A stretch of 46,742 nt of DNA, taken from contig CASICJ010000005.1 in NCBI GenBank assembly GCA_949373085.1, positions 1 through 46,742 of the forward strand. The letters run 5' to 3'. This DNA comes from an uncultured Verrucomicrobiales bacterium. Its GTDB lineage: Bacteria > Verrucomicrobiota > Verrucomicrobiia > Verrucomicrobiales > Akkermansiaceae. A model generated the notes under the pieces. The model did not search any database. It had not been told where the DNA came from and saw nothing but the letters and a program-made list of their open reading frames with translations. Position 1 is the first letter of the stretch. Every line of letters begins with the position of its first letter. This document shows positions 26,716-36,108 of this stretch, piece by piece. The translations under genes were made by a program, and so were the position numbers.

Positions 26716-27522
26716 TTACTTCCGACGACGAATGAAAAGCAGACCAAGACCTGTGAGGCCAAGAAGGGCCGAAGAAGGCTCCGGGACGGGGGTCAACCCA
26801 CCAAAATCACCGATCGTTTGAATAGTTAGAGATAGTCCTAACTCAGTCTGAGCAGTGAACTCTCCAGTTGGGCGAGGATCGTCGTCAAGATTCATAAGGA
26901 GGCGGGGAGCTGGAAAAGTGTCAACTCCCGCAGAAGCTGGATCTCCGGGGGCAGCTCCAGTTTCCCAATAAGCCGCTAAGATATCCCCACCAATAGTCGC
27001 AAGGACATTTCCACCACCCACACTTGCGGTTCCGGTGCCGAGACCATTGAAGTCTCCGCCAACGTTGGTATCGAATAAGTCGTAAGCTCCAGCGGGGACC
27101 CCAAGAAGATTTGAACCGGCCGCCGTGATGGTGGTTTCATTTCCAGCAACGGACTTGTTATTTGTCGCCGAGCCAGTGTGCCAACCCATGCGATTACCAG
27201 CATTCCGAGCCGTATAACTGGTAAAATTCAGCACAGGAATTTCGAGGCCGTTATAACCGTCAGCATTTCCATTGGCATATGCAGAACTCGAAAGACTGCG
27301 CCCGATGATAACGAGATCTACGCCATCAAGGGCCGATTGAGTGCTCGCTGCGTTGAAATTTGAGAAATCTCCTGCCGCGGTCACATTAGCATCCGAGTAA
27401 TTCGCAGCTAGAAAAGCCTCTATTTCTGAGGTGTCTAATGCAGAAACCAAGATGTTTGCGCCAGACGCTAAACCGACTGTAGCTGAGAACGTAATTAACT
27501 GGAGTGCTTTCGAATACTTCAT
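26716..27522 (-). CDS. PEP-CTERM protein with a glutamine-amidotransferase/ThuA-like pattern
   Basis: A secreted protein of 268 residues with a signal peptide (to LASGAN) and a PEP-CTERM tail: VPEPSSALLG, a hydrophobic stretch and RRRK. Between them the sequence looks like an alternating alpha/beta domain: 'NILVSALDTSEIEAFLAANY', 'ALDGVDLVIIGRS', 'LEIPVLNFTSY', and later 'GGNVLATIGGDILAAYWETG'. This resembles the Rossmann-like class I glutamine amidotransferase/ThuA fold, although no catalytic Cys is present, so a binding or structural role is more likely. The fold assignment is an inference from pattern only. It is divergent from the giant lamin-tail/CotH gene with a 174-base shared promoter region. 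Confidence 0.75.
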   Translation of the reverse strand: MKYSKALQLITFSATVGLASGANILVSALDTSEIEAFLAANYSDANVTAAGDFSNFNAASTQSALDGVDLVIIGRSLSSSAYANGNADGYNGLEIPVLNFTSYTARNAGNRMGWHTGSATNNKSVAGNETTITAAGSNLLGVPAGAYDLFDTNVGGDFNGLGTGTASVGGGNVLATIGGDILAAYWETGAAPGDPASAGVDTFPAPRLLMNLDDDPRPTGEFTAQTELGLSLTIQTIGDFGGLTPVPEPSSALLGLTGLGLLFIRRRK

Positions 27523-27536
27523 AGAAGGTGGTTGTT

Positions 27537-27568
27537 AGAGAAGGTAAAGGGTGCCCTTACCTTTCTCT
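27537..27568 (-). promoter_or_regulatory. Imperfect hairpin in the leader of the PEP-CTERM gene
   Basis: An imperfect inverted repeat (AGAGAAGGTAAAGGG against CCCTTACCTTTCTCT, with small bulges) lies 15 bases upstream of the start at 27522. It could be a leader hairpin or an operator shared with the divergent gene; no T run marks it as a terminator. Confidence 0.35.
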
Positions 27569-27696
27569 ATTGGCAATAAAAAAGGAGCCACTTCGAACGG
27601 AGTCCGGAGATTCGCTCTTCTGGATCGCCTTTTAATGTGTTAACCTTCCCAGACCGGCAAGTTACTGCGACTTCTCGGTCTCTTCGCACAAACACT

Positions 27697-30600
27697 ATGA
27701 AATCCAAGCACACAACCGCTCTCAAATTACTATTTCTATCCGGAATTTGCGCTACTTTAGGTCTGATTCCGGCCGCTGCAGAGCAAGTCATTTTCACCGA
27801 AATACAATATAATGCCAAAGCAGGTGACCCAGATTTTGTGGAAATCACCAACAATACCGGAACTCCACTCGATATGGGGAAATGGTATTTCTCGGATGGC
27901 ATCGACTACACCTTCCCAGATTTTAACGCGGCAAACACTAGAGCTCATATCTTAAAACAATTTGAGACTATTTTGGTTTCGCCAGTCGACGAGGCAACCT
28001 TGAGAGAAGCTTATCCCAATATTCCTGAAGATACCCGCATATTCGGACCCTATAGCGGTGCCCTTTCCAATTCCGGAGAAAAACTCACGCTGAGTGATAA
28101 GAACGGAGTTGTTATGACCACGATCGAATACAACGATGGCGGGAAATGGCCTGCCGCAGCCGATGGGACCGGTCACACTCTCACCCGAATCAATCCCAAT
28201 CTCTCCAATGGCGAATGGCGTAACTGGGAAGCTAGTGCCCAACCGGGCGGGACTCCTGGGAGAGGGCCAGCTACCGAAGGCGACCTTCCAACTTTTACGA
28301 CCGAAATAGCAGAAACCACCTCTACTTGGAAATATGACCAGAATACTGCAAATCTGGACCGCGGCACCGAATGGCGCGAGTCCGATTTTGACGACGATAG
28401 CTGGTCTGAAGGCGCAGGTGTTTTTGGGAGAAACTCCGCTGACCCATTTAATACTCCATGGACCACCGGCGGCAGATTCACCTACTATTTACGTTCCGAA
28501 TTTCAATTCGACGGACTCTTCTCCAGCGCAATGATCGACATCGAATCTCACTTGGACGATGGCGTAATTTTCTATCTTAACGGGAAAGAGATCACTCGCT
28601 TTAATATGCCCTCAGGCGCGATCAATTTTGAGACTCCTGCTAGCTCGGGCCGCGAATGGCAGGAGTTAGCTGAGATCGCTTCCGGCATAGACATTAGCTC
28701 TGCGCTTCGAACTGGACGGAATGTCCTGGCAGTCGAAGTTCATAACCGAGCCGCTGGCAGCTCTGACATCGCCTTTGGCGCGAATATTAGTATCACAGCA
28801 ACTGAATCACTTAGCTCCCCCTTGTCGAATCTCGTCATCAGTGAGATTCACTTTAGCGAAGACGACCAGATCGACTGGATCGAACTTTATGCCCCCGGAA
28901 ATTCCACAGTGTCCTTATCGGGCATGGCCCTTGCTACCACAAGGTCCTTCACAAATGCAGTCGATTTGACTGGCAGCATCTCCGCTGGAGGCTACCTCAG
29001 CATTCCTTTGACCCTCGAGATTGATGAAAATGGTGACGTCGACCTTTTCCTAATTCGAGGCAACTCCGTCATAGAGGCCGTACGCCTCGACCGAGACAAT
29101 AGCGAGGAAAGCTTCCAATCCTTTCCCGTCGGCGAAGAGTGGTTTGGTGGACCCGGAGACACCCGTAACGCAACAAACGATCCCGTCTCACGCCGAACCT
29201 CAATCGTCATCAATGAAATTATGTACGATTCTCCCTCCGATCATGGCAACGCGGAGTATATCGAGCTCTTCAACCGTGGAACGCAAATAGTCGATCTCAC
29301 CGGATGGAAAATCAGCGATGGAGTCGGTTTCGATTTCCCCGACAATACTACCATCGCTTCCGGTGGATATCTTGTTATCGCCGCTGATAAAGAATGTCTT
29401 ACCTCAGCACATGGGAACATTCCAATTGTTGGAAATTGGCGGGGTGGTTTAAGAGATGGTGGCGAGCTCATCAGGATCGAAGATGAGAATGGAAATCTTG
29501 TCGACGAAGTCGACTACCTCCCAGAAGGAGATTGGCCAAATCTAGCCGATGGTGATGGCAGCAGTATGGAGCTCCGCCATCCTAGCATGAATAATAACAT
29601 CAGCAGCGCCTGGGCTGACAGCGACGAGAGTAGTAAGTCCACCATGCAAAAATTCACTTACACGGGCAACTTCGAGCGATCCTATTGGTTGCCACTCAGA
29701 AGCGGTCAGGAGCTCCACACTCACCTGGTCGGAGATTCCCACGTCATTCTTGAAAATATCTCGGTCACTCTTAACAACTCGGGTTCCAACCTCCTCAGAA
29801 ATCCCGCAGTCATGTCGCCAACCAGTGCCAGCAGCCAAGGGTGGGTTTGCCAAGGAACACATTGGCAAAGCTTTTTTGACGGAAGGAAATTAAATCTGAT
29901 TTCAACGGGCCACGGTGATAATAAAGGCAATCGCGCAGAAGTAGATTTCGCAACATCACCAGTCTTCGACCAAAGCTACACCCTCTCCTTCGATGCTCGT
30001 TGGGTAAGCGGAAAATCACGAGTAATTTTCCAAACTCTCGATCACGGATTCGGCACCACGTTCCTTCTTCCGGTTCCTGATAATTTAGGGACTCCAGGGG
30101 CTGCCAATTCCACTCTATTATCTGTTCCCGCGCCGACCATTACTGGTGTGATCCACAGCCCCCCTGTTCCAAAACCAGGAAACCCAGTTACGGTGACATC
30201 TAGAGTCGAATCTGCCGGGACACTCACCTCGGTCACTCTCGTTCATCGGCTCGATAATAATTCTGGAGACGGAACTTGGAGACGCACCGCTATGACTGAT
30301 CAAGGAGAGGGGGTCTACAGTGCCACCGTTAGTCAGAACACCTCCAACAATCAGATCATCCAATTCTATGTGGAAGCGATCTCCGGCGCTACAACCACTA
30401 CCCAACCTAAATTTGGTGGTGATCGTCCCGCGATGTGGATCGTAGACAGCCGTGAGATGCCGAACGTCCTTCTGCAGGAAAGGTTCATCGTCTCAAACTA
30501 CGATCGCCAAGCTCTTAACTCCAACGTTGGTGGAGGGCCAACTTTCGACTACAATTTCCCGCGTCCTTCTAACCAATTCTTTAATGCGACTTTTATCGCG

Positions 30601-32136
30601 AACGAAAGCGAGATTTACTACAACGCTGAAATTAGGAAAAGCGGCAGCCCTTTCACCAGAGCGACTGACGCCAACATTGACCATGGAAAATGGAAACTTC
30701 CTGGAGACCGCCTCTTCCGAGGGAGGCGGCGTAGCGTTATTGACGCCTCAGGAACTGCCCAAGGAAGCGGCACTCCCCGCTTTTACGATGATCGTATCGC
30801 TCGCTATTTTCTCTATCAGCTCGGCCATCCAGTTAACGAGATGGAATACACTCACACCGTTATTAATAACGGCCGATTTAACCTTCGTGAAGATCATGAA
30901 CCCATCTCCAACGATTTCCTCAAGCGTAATTTTAAGAACGGCAGTAAAGGCACCCTACTTCGAATCGACGACGAATGGCGCTTCACCAGTGATGATGGAA
31001 ATGCACGACAGAGCCGAAACGCCGACTGGGCCTACAAGGATACCGGGAACCCGATCGCCTATCATAGCGAATGGCTGATGCGCAGCCGGGAGTCGGACTA
31101 CGACTATGGTAGCTTTATCGAGCTCACACGTATGCTTGATGAAAGCAAGACAGATGAAGCAACTCTAAATCGGATTACCAACCCCGACATGTTAGCTCTA
31201 AACGCGGTCGTTCGGGGATACGATGCGGACTGGGATACTATTACCGTAGACCGAGGCAAGAACGCCTACTTTTATCGGCCAAAAGACGGAGATGGATGGA
31301 TGCTCCTCCATTGGGATGGAGACCGGGTCTTCGACCGGAATAACCAAGCGATCCTCGGAGGAAGAAGAGGGGTCAACACGTATTTTAATCGCCCCTTCAT
31401 CCGCCGCCGAATGAATTACTACATGACTAAATTGCTGGACGAGCACACCAAAGACTCTGCAAGGACTCTTGCCTGGATGGATGCGGAAACCGCCGCGGTT
31501 TCAGGGTCAGGCATCAACATGACAAAATCCCACTACACGAACTGGTTCAACAGAAGAGAAGGTATCGCACGGAACTTTATCACTTCAAATGTCGCCAATA
31601 CTTCCTTTGCCGTCACAACTCCACGAGCTCCAACCTCAGAAGATGTCATCACCTTAGAAGGAACTTCACCTCCAACCGCCTTTTTTATTCGGGCCGTCGG
31701 TCAAGATGAAACCTCATTTTCGTGGACCAGCACAACTGCCTGGGAACTTGCTGGTGTCGTTCTTCAACAAGGTAGCAACAGCCTGACCATCGAGGGGGTC
31801 GATCACGAAGGAAACGTTGTCGAACAGACTCAATTTACCATTACCAAAACCGGCAACGCACCTCCCGTAATTACTCTAGACTCATCTCCAAACTCACGAA
31901 GAATCGATCTAGAGGAAACCATCACGCTAGACACCACAGGAACTTTTGATCCAGAGGGAGGAGCCGTCACAATCAATTGGACCGCGCTCCCTGATACTGG
32001 CGTTAACTTCGCGATCGATGGAAGTAATCTGACTGCAAGTTTTTTCCCAACCAGGTTTCTATATCTTCACGGCGGAAGCCAGCGATGGCAGCGGGAATTT
32101 AGCAACCAAATCGGCAGCCGTCTCCGTGCATCTTGA
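27697..32136 (+). CDS. Giant lamin-tail/CotH-kinase secreted protein, part 1 (before frameshift)
   Basis: The first 1,479 residues of a giant secreted protein that continues in the next frame after a slip at 32040-32045; the full path to 33691 would give about 1,997 residues. The signal peptide (MKSKHTTALKLLFLSGI...) starts at ATG 27697. Domains in order: lamin-tail 1 (about residues 30-180), a jelly-roll-like module (205-370; TWKYDQNTANLDRG), lamin-tail 2 (375-500; VISEIHFSEDDQIDWIELYAP), lamin-tail 3 (503-640; VINEIMYDSPSDHGNAEYIELF), a possible binding module, an FN3-like part (about 810-910), a CotH-like kinase domain (about 925-1290; NAVVRGYDADWDTITVDRG, WMLLHWDGDRVF), and a PKD-like domain broken at the slip. 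CotH proteins are atypical protein kinases, but activity here is not shown. The last 28 residues, after the slip, are out of frame. Confidence 0.85.
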   Translation: MKSKHTTALKLLFLSGICATLGLIPAAAEQVIFTEIQYNAKAGDPDFVEITNNTGTPLDMGKWYFSDGIDYTFPDFNAANTRAHILKQFETILVSPVDEATLREAYPNIPEDTRIFGPYSGALSNSGEKLTLSDKNGVVMTTIEYNDGGKWPAAADGTGHTLTRINPNLSNGEWRNWEASAQPGGTPGRGPATEGDLPTFTTEIAETTSTWKYDQNTANLDRGTEWRESDFDDDSWSEGAGVFGRNSADPFNTPWTTGGRFTYYLRSEFQFDGLFSSAMIDIESHLDDGVIFYLNGKEITRFNMPSGAINFETPASSGREWQELAEIASGIDISSALRTGRNVLAVEVHNRAAGSSDIAFGANISITATESLSSPLSNLVISEIHFSEDDQIDWIELYAPGNSTVSLSGMALATTRSFTNAVDLTGSISAGGYLSIPLTLEIDENGDVDLFLIRGNSVIEAVRLDRDNSEESFQSFPVGEEWFGGPGDTRNATNDPVSRRTSIVINEIMYDSPSDHGNAEYIELFNRGTQIVDLTGWKISDGVGFDFPDNTTIASGGYLVIAADKECLTSAHGNIPIVGNWRGGLRDGGELIRIEDENGNLVDEVDYLPEGDWPNLADGDGSSMELRHPSMNNNISSAWADSDESSKSTMQKFTYTGNFERSYWLPLRSGQELHTHLVGDSHVILENISVTLNNSGSNLLRNPAVMSPTSASSQGWVCQGTHWQSFFDGRKLNLISTGHGDNKGNRAEVDFATSPVFDQSYTLSFDARWVSGKSRVIFQTLDHGFGTTFLLPVPDNLGTPGAANSTLLSVPAPTITGVIHSPPVPKPGNPVTVTSRVESAGTLTSVTLVHRLDNNSGDGTWRRTAMTDQGEGVYSATVSQNTSNNQIIQFYVEAISGATTTTQPKFGGDRPAMWIVDSREMPNVLLQERFIVSNYDRQALNSNVGGGPTFDYNFPRPSNQFFNATFIANESEIYYNAEIRKSGSPFTRATDANIDHGKWKLPGDRLFRGRRRSVIDASGTAQGSGTPRFYDDRIARYFLYQLGHPVNEMEYTHTVINNGRFNLREDHEPISNDFLKRNFKNGSKGTLLRIDDEWRFTSDDGNARQSRNADWAYKDTGNPIAYHSEWLMRSRESDYDYGSFIELTRMLDESKTDEATLNRITNPDMLALNAVVRGYDADWDTITVDRGKNAYFYRPKDGDGWMLLHWDGDRVFDRNNQAILGGRRGVNTYFNRPFIRRRMNYYMTKLLDEHTKDSARTLAWMDAETAAVSGSGINMTKSHYTNWFNRREGIARNFITSNVANTSFAVTTPRAPTSEDVITLEGTSPPTAFFIRAVGQDETSFSWTSTTAWELAGVVLQQGSNSLTIEGVDHEGNVVEQTQFTITKTGNAPPVITLDSSPNSRRIDLEETITLDTTGTFDPEGGAVTINWTALPDTGVNFAIDGSNLTASFFPTRFLYLHGGSQRWQREFSNQIGSRLRAS
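28321..28803 (+). repeat. First copy of a duplicated jelly-roll-like module in the giant protein
   Basis: This module (TSTWKYD..., DFDDDSWSEGAGVFG, FTYYLRSEFQF, IESHLDDGVIFYLNGKEI, GRNVLAVEVHNRAAGSSDIAFGANI) recurs at 32344-32853 in the same protein (ATWKYDD..., NFDDSSWSSGPGFLGF, ITYYFRNKFEF, IDHIVDDGVRYYLNGQVL, GTNVFAAEVHNSSSGSSDLVFGARV). It resembles galactose-binding beta-sandwich modules. Confidence 0.75.
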
Positions 32137-33691
32137 TAAGGGTTTCTCAAACTTTGGAGACCCTATCCTCGGGGACTTCTGGACCATTTCTAATGCGCCC
32201 AAACATGATAACTCGTCAAACGGGGCCCACTATTCCCTGCAGGACCACGAAGGTCGCTTAACACTTAAAATCCCAGTCAGCGAAGTTCCCCTGGGACTTC
32301 CCGAGCCAGACCTGCCCCCCGCAGTGAACTACATCGATTTCGGAGCAACCTGGAAATATGATGATTCCAATGAGGAGCTTACAGGGACCTTTGCCCAACC
32401 AAACTTTGATGATTCCAGTTGGAGCTCCGGCCCCGGATTCCTCGGCTTTAATGAAGACGGCCTTCCCGGTCCTGGCATGCAGACCGGAACCCTAAGGCGC
32501 GACCGAAGCAATAATCTGATCACTTACTACTTCAGAAATAAGTTTGAGTTCACTGGCGACCCGATTGGAGCTAAGCTTTACATCGACCATATTGTCGATG
32601 ATGGAGTCCGCTACTATCTTAATGGCCAAGTTCTAGGCTCTGTTCGCCTTCCTGCCGGAGAAATTACCTCTAAAACTCCTGCCACTGGCCTACCTTCCAG
32701 CCAGGAAGATGTGATTGCCGAAGACGTTCTAGTCCTCGATGTCTCTTCTGCAATTGTTAGCGGAACAAATGTCTTCGCTGCCGAAGTGCACAACTCAAGC
32801 TCAGGTAGCAGCGATCTCGTCTTTGGGGCACGAGTTGACATTGCCGCTAACCCATCCGGCAATGATGCTCCGAGCCTTGATGACGTCCTTCACCCATGGG
32901 TTAAACAACAGCTTCCCGAGGGCGATTGGGCCCTCGAGACCGAGATAAAACTCGAGAAAGTGCAATTCGGAGAATTCTACGCCGGCTTGCTTGTCGAAGC
33001 TCAACAAGGAGAGAGCGCTTTTCGCTATGGTATCGGATTTAAAGACGGAGACAGCATTGCCTCCATACGCGTAAATCCTTCTGGCACGTCTGAAACGATG
33101 ACCAGCGTGCCTGCTCTTGATTCCGATCTGGCAGTGATTCGACTGGAACGCAAAGGCAACCTTCTCAATTTCTACTGGTTAAAGGATGGAAGCCCAACGC
33201 AAATTAACCAGATCACCCTGCAGGAAGGAACGACCTTCAGCACCGGTGGGGTCTTCGCCTCAACGGAAATAGAACAGTCCCTTGAAGTTAGTTTTGATTA
33301 CACCATGCTTATTGGATCTGATGCTGACTTTACGACATGGATGTCCACGAATGGGCTCGCCGATCCAAATGCCGAGTATGAAAATTCAGGGCTTACAAAC
33401 CTCATGGCCTATGCCTTGGGTCGCGACCTAAATCCCAATGTAACTCCAGCTTTGATCAGAAATGGTGATCTGATTGGCTTCAGCCATCGTCAGCGTATCG
33501 TCGGTGGTCAAGTCCGCTATCAGGTCGAAAAATCCACAGATTTAGTGAATTGGCTATCTGCCGGAGACCTAAGTCAAGATGGCGAAGCGATCGTAAATCA
33601 AGACGGAACGTTCACGGTAAATTTACTCAGCGATATCCCTACGTCCAGTCGTGATAAAATCTACTTCCGCCTTGTGGTAAACGCTTTTTAA
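32126..33691 (+). CDS. Giant lamin-tail/CotH-kinase secreted protein, part 2 (after frameshift)
   Basis: The C-terminal part of the protein that begins at 27697. This frame is open from about 32042; GTG 32126 is only its first start-like codon and not a real start. Just after the slip the sequence continues the PKD-like domain (SQPGFYIFTAEASDGSGNLATKSAAVSV). It is followed by a beta-sandwich part similar to DUF1349 ('GDFWTIS', later 'LHPWVKQQLPEGDWALETEI', 'FYAGLLVEAQ', 'IRLERKGNLLNFYWLKDG'), which appears to be interrupted by the second jelly-roll module (32344-32853). The end is the verrucomicrobial tail 'FTTWMSTNGLADPNAEYENSGLTNLMAYALG' and 'STDLVNW', ending YFRLVVNAF. No signal peptide precedes this frame, in line with its being a fragment. 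Confidence 0.8.
   Translation: MHLDKGFSNFGDPILGDFWTISNAPKHDNSSNGAHYSLQDHEGRLTLKIPVSEVPLGLPEPDLPPAVNYIDFGATWKYDDSNEELTGTFAQPNFDDSSWSSGPGFLGFNEDGLPGPGMQTGTLRRDRSNNLITYYFRNKFEFTGDPIGAKLYIDHIVDDGVRYYLNGQVLGSVRLPAGEITSKTPATGLPSSQEDVIAEDVLVLDVSSAIVSGTNVFAAEVHNSSSGSSDLVFGARVDIAANPSGNDAPSLDDVLHPWVKQQLPEGDWALETEIKLEKVQFGEFYAGLLVEAQQGESAFRYGIGFKDGDSIASIRVNPSGTSETMTSVPALDSDLAVIRLERKGNLLNFYWLKDGSPTQINQITLQEGTTFSTGGVFASTEIEQSLEVSFDYTMLIGSDADFTTWMSTNGLADPNAEYENSGLTNLMAYALGRDLNPNVTPALIRNGDLIGFSHRQRIVGGQVRYQVEKSTDLVNWLSAGDLSQDGEAIVNQDGTFTVNLLSDIPTSSRDKIYFRLVVNAF
32344..32853 (+). repeat. Second copy of the duplicated jelly-roll-like module
   Basis: This is the partner of the module at 28321-28803. It appears inserted within a DUF1349-like region, since matching beta-sandwich sequence lies on both sides. 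Confidence 0.7.
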
Positions 33692-33730
33692 TTAGCCGGC
33701 ACAATCTTCTGTAAAAGACCAAGATAATTC

Positions 33731-36031
33731 CTAGCGATCGCGGTGCCCCCAAACCCAGAGGGTTGGCACTACGATTACGCTGAGAGTCATGGTTAGCAAG
33801 ACCCCGATTCCGCAGAAGAATCCCATTGATTGCAGGGTTTCATTAGAAGCAAAACAAAGCGAACCGAACCCCACTACAGTCGAGAGCCCACAGAAAAAGA
33901 TTCCTTTTCCAACTCCATTCCAGACCTTGGCTAAATCTCCACCGCTCCTTCTTAAAGCGAAAATCAGGTGGATGCTATAGTCAATTCCAGTTCCCACAAT
34001 CAGGGGAATCGCCATGCTACTTAGGAAGTTCCATGGCTTTCCTGCTACTACGACCAAGGCATTTACCAACAGCAGCACAATCAAAAGAACTCCTGCAGTC
34101 AGGACTGCATCCTTCCACGATCGAAAAACCAAAATCAAAGCTACTAAAAGAACCAAGGTTGCCGGAATGAAAAGAAGGTATAGATCATCTTTCACACGCT
34201 TCAAAAGAAGTAATCGCAACATCTCCCAACCCGAAACCGTCACGTCTACTGTGTTTAAAACCTGTAAATCCTTAGCAGTTTCCGCAGTCACAATTTCCCT
34301 TAATTGAATACGACCCGAGAAAAACCCCTCCTCATGGTAAAACTTGCGGGCAAAGGGATCAAGTTCATCGGGAATATCTCCCAAATTCTTTAGCACTAAA
34401 GAATCTAAGGCTCTTCCTTTTTCGTTAAAACCCGCTCTCTCCATCTCAGCAAGAATCGTTTGAGAGTTTTGCGAGATTTCGTTCCACAATTCAGCATTAA
34501 TAATACGCGCCTCACGGTTCGGCAAAACCTCAACGGGCCACTCCGATCTTGTAATCAAACCCGATTCCTTGAGTCCATTAATTTTTTCTTCTGCAACCTT
34601 AAGGGAATCCCGTAATTCATCCACCGTTTGTCCCTTTGCAACTAATGACAAGTTACGTCTTGAAAAGGCAGGGAATTGATTTTGCATGATTTCAAGCGTT
34701 TGCGCAGCTTCACTCACCTCGGGCTCAACCATCGATACGTCAAACTCGATTTCAGGCTGGCCAAGGGAAACAAAAACACCGACTGATCCAATCAGAGATA
34801 CCAAAAGAAAAGCTAACGCTAATCTTACCCCTGGAAATGGAGGCCTAAGTAAATGACAAGGCTGCTTTCTGGGGAACTTCTGGAGAGCCAGTGGCATTAA
34901 CCACAGACAGATAGCTGCCCCGACCACCAGCCCCATAAGGACTACTCCCCCCAGTTGCTGAACTCCCTTAAAGGTGCTCAACATAAGGATTCCAAAAACG
35001 ACCGCGGTGGTTAAAGCCGCCCAAAGAATCCCCGGAGCCATCTCACGCCGTAGAGAAGCGGGCGACTGTCCCGCTGATGACTCACGAGCGATCACAACGC
35101 CGTAATCGATCACCAATCCAAGAAGAATGGCGGCAAACCCAACACTTACTAAATTCAAAGTCCCATAAATCCAGCCAGCTAAGCCCAAGGTGATTAGAAA
35201 AACCAACCCAAGAATGGCTCCAAGCACCAACAATTGGACAAAACTTCGTTGTGTCAGAAGAAACAGAAGTCCAACAATGATTGAAGTAATGGCGATGGTT
35301 CCTGACATATCTTTTTCCATTCCCGAGCCAATTTCAGCGCTAAAAACCGGCCCACCTGTTAGAGTGTAGGTAAATCCTTCTGATTTCCATTTATTGGCTG
35401 ACTCACGGATTTGATTCACCCATTTAGCATGTTCTCGGTATTCCAAGCCCAGGTCCGTGTTTGCAATCATAACCAACCAAAAACGGCCATCTTCGCTTTG
35501 ATAATCAAAGCTATTGCCCTGCAATTGGTTGATCGTTGGATGACTCAAAAAACCCAAAGGATCATAAGCCGCCATCGTCGCTTCGCCTTGATCTAGGGAT
35601 AGAGCCACCTTTTCCTTAGACTCCGTTAGTAGCGCCTGAATCTCAGCAGATTCCCTTAGCCGATTCGTAAATTTTTCAACTTCGATGGGGTCAGAATCAG
35701 CCCAGAGCCTTGCGAGACTCTTAGCGAAACTTTTGGGGTCATCATCAAAGCTGGCTCGATATTGAATCCGAGCATCCGGAAGACTCTTTTCTAAATGATC
35801 GGCCAATTCGGCGACGTCTTCTTCAAAAATTTCGTCGTCATGCTTTAGCAGAAGAATTACCCGATGATCATCATCGAAATATTCCCGAAATACCTGTAAT
35901 GCTTCTACCTCGGGAATACCATCAGGCAAAATCTCGAGGACGTCGGTTGCAAAGCTCAAACGATTCAGACCGCTTATAGAAATGAAAACGATCACTCCAA
36001 AAATCAGATAGAACTGGATCGGGCGGCGCAC
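33731..36031 (-). CDS. RND/MMPL family exporter
   Basis: A 766-residue membrane transporter of the RND/MMPL type from GTG 36031. It has the two-fold RND plan: a first transmembrane helix (about residues 8-25), a large periplasmic loop (to about 235), a cluster of helices with a conserved Asp in 'LLGLVIDYGVVIARE', then a second loop and a second cluster with 'IVGTGIDYSIHLIFALRR'. Such proteins use the proton gradient to move lipids or hydrophobic molecules. The gene is divergent from a LolA-like carrier gene, 77 bases between starts; RND exporter plus LolA-like protein is a known pairing in lipid or polyene export. The cargo cannot be read from the sequence. No clear periplasmic adaptor or outer-membrane channel gene is near. 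Confidence 0.88.
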   Translation of the reverse strand: MRRPIQFYLIFGVIVFISISGLNRLSFATDVLEILPDGIPEVEALQVFREYFDDDHRVILLLKHDDEIFEEDVAELADHLEKSLPDARIQYRASFDDDPKSFAKSLARLWADSDPIEVEKFTNRLRESAEIQALLTESKEKVALSLDQGEATMAAYDPLGFLSHPTINQLQGNSFDYQSEDGRFWLVMIANTDLGLEYREHAKWVNQIRESANKWKSEGFTYTLTGGPVFSAEIGSGMEKDMSGTIAITSIIVGLLFLLTQRSFVQLLVLGAILGLVFLITLGLAGWIYGTLNLVSVGFAAILLGLVIDYGVVIARESSAGQSPASLRREMAPGILWAALTTAVVFGILMLSTFKGVQQLGGVVLMGLVVGAAICLWLMPLALQKFPRKQPCHLLRPPFPGVRLALAFLLVSLIGSVGVFVSLGQPEIEFDVSMVEPEVSEAAQTLEIMQNQFPAFSRRNLSLVAKGQTVDELRDSLKVAEEKINGLKESGLITRSEWPVEVLPNREARIINAELWNEISQNSQTILAEMERAGFNEKGRALDSLVLKNLGDIPDELDPFARKFYHEEGFFSGRIQLREIVTAETAKDLQVLNTVDVTVSGWEMLRLLLLKRVKDDLYLLFIPATLVLLVALILVFRSWKDAVLTAGVLLIVLLLVNALVVVAGKPWNFLSSMAIPLIVGTGIDYSIHLIFALRRSGGDLAKVWNGVGKGIFFCGLSTVVGFGSLCFASNETLQSMGFFCGIGVLLTMTLSVIVVPTLWVWGHRDR

Positions 36032-36108
36032 GCGCGGATATTGACTACTCTTTAAGAAATATCGACTTCCTAGATTGAGAATATCCTAAAAAAATAGATG
36101 ATATACCT

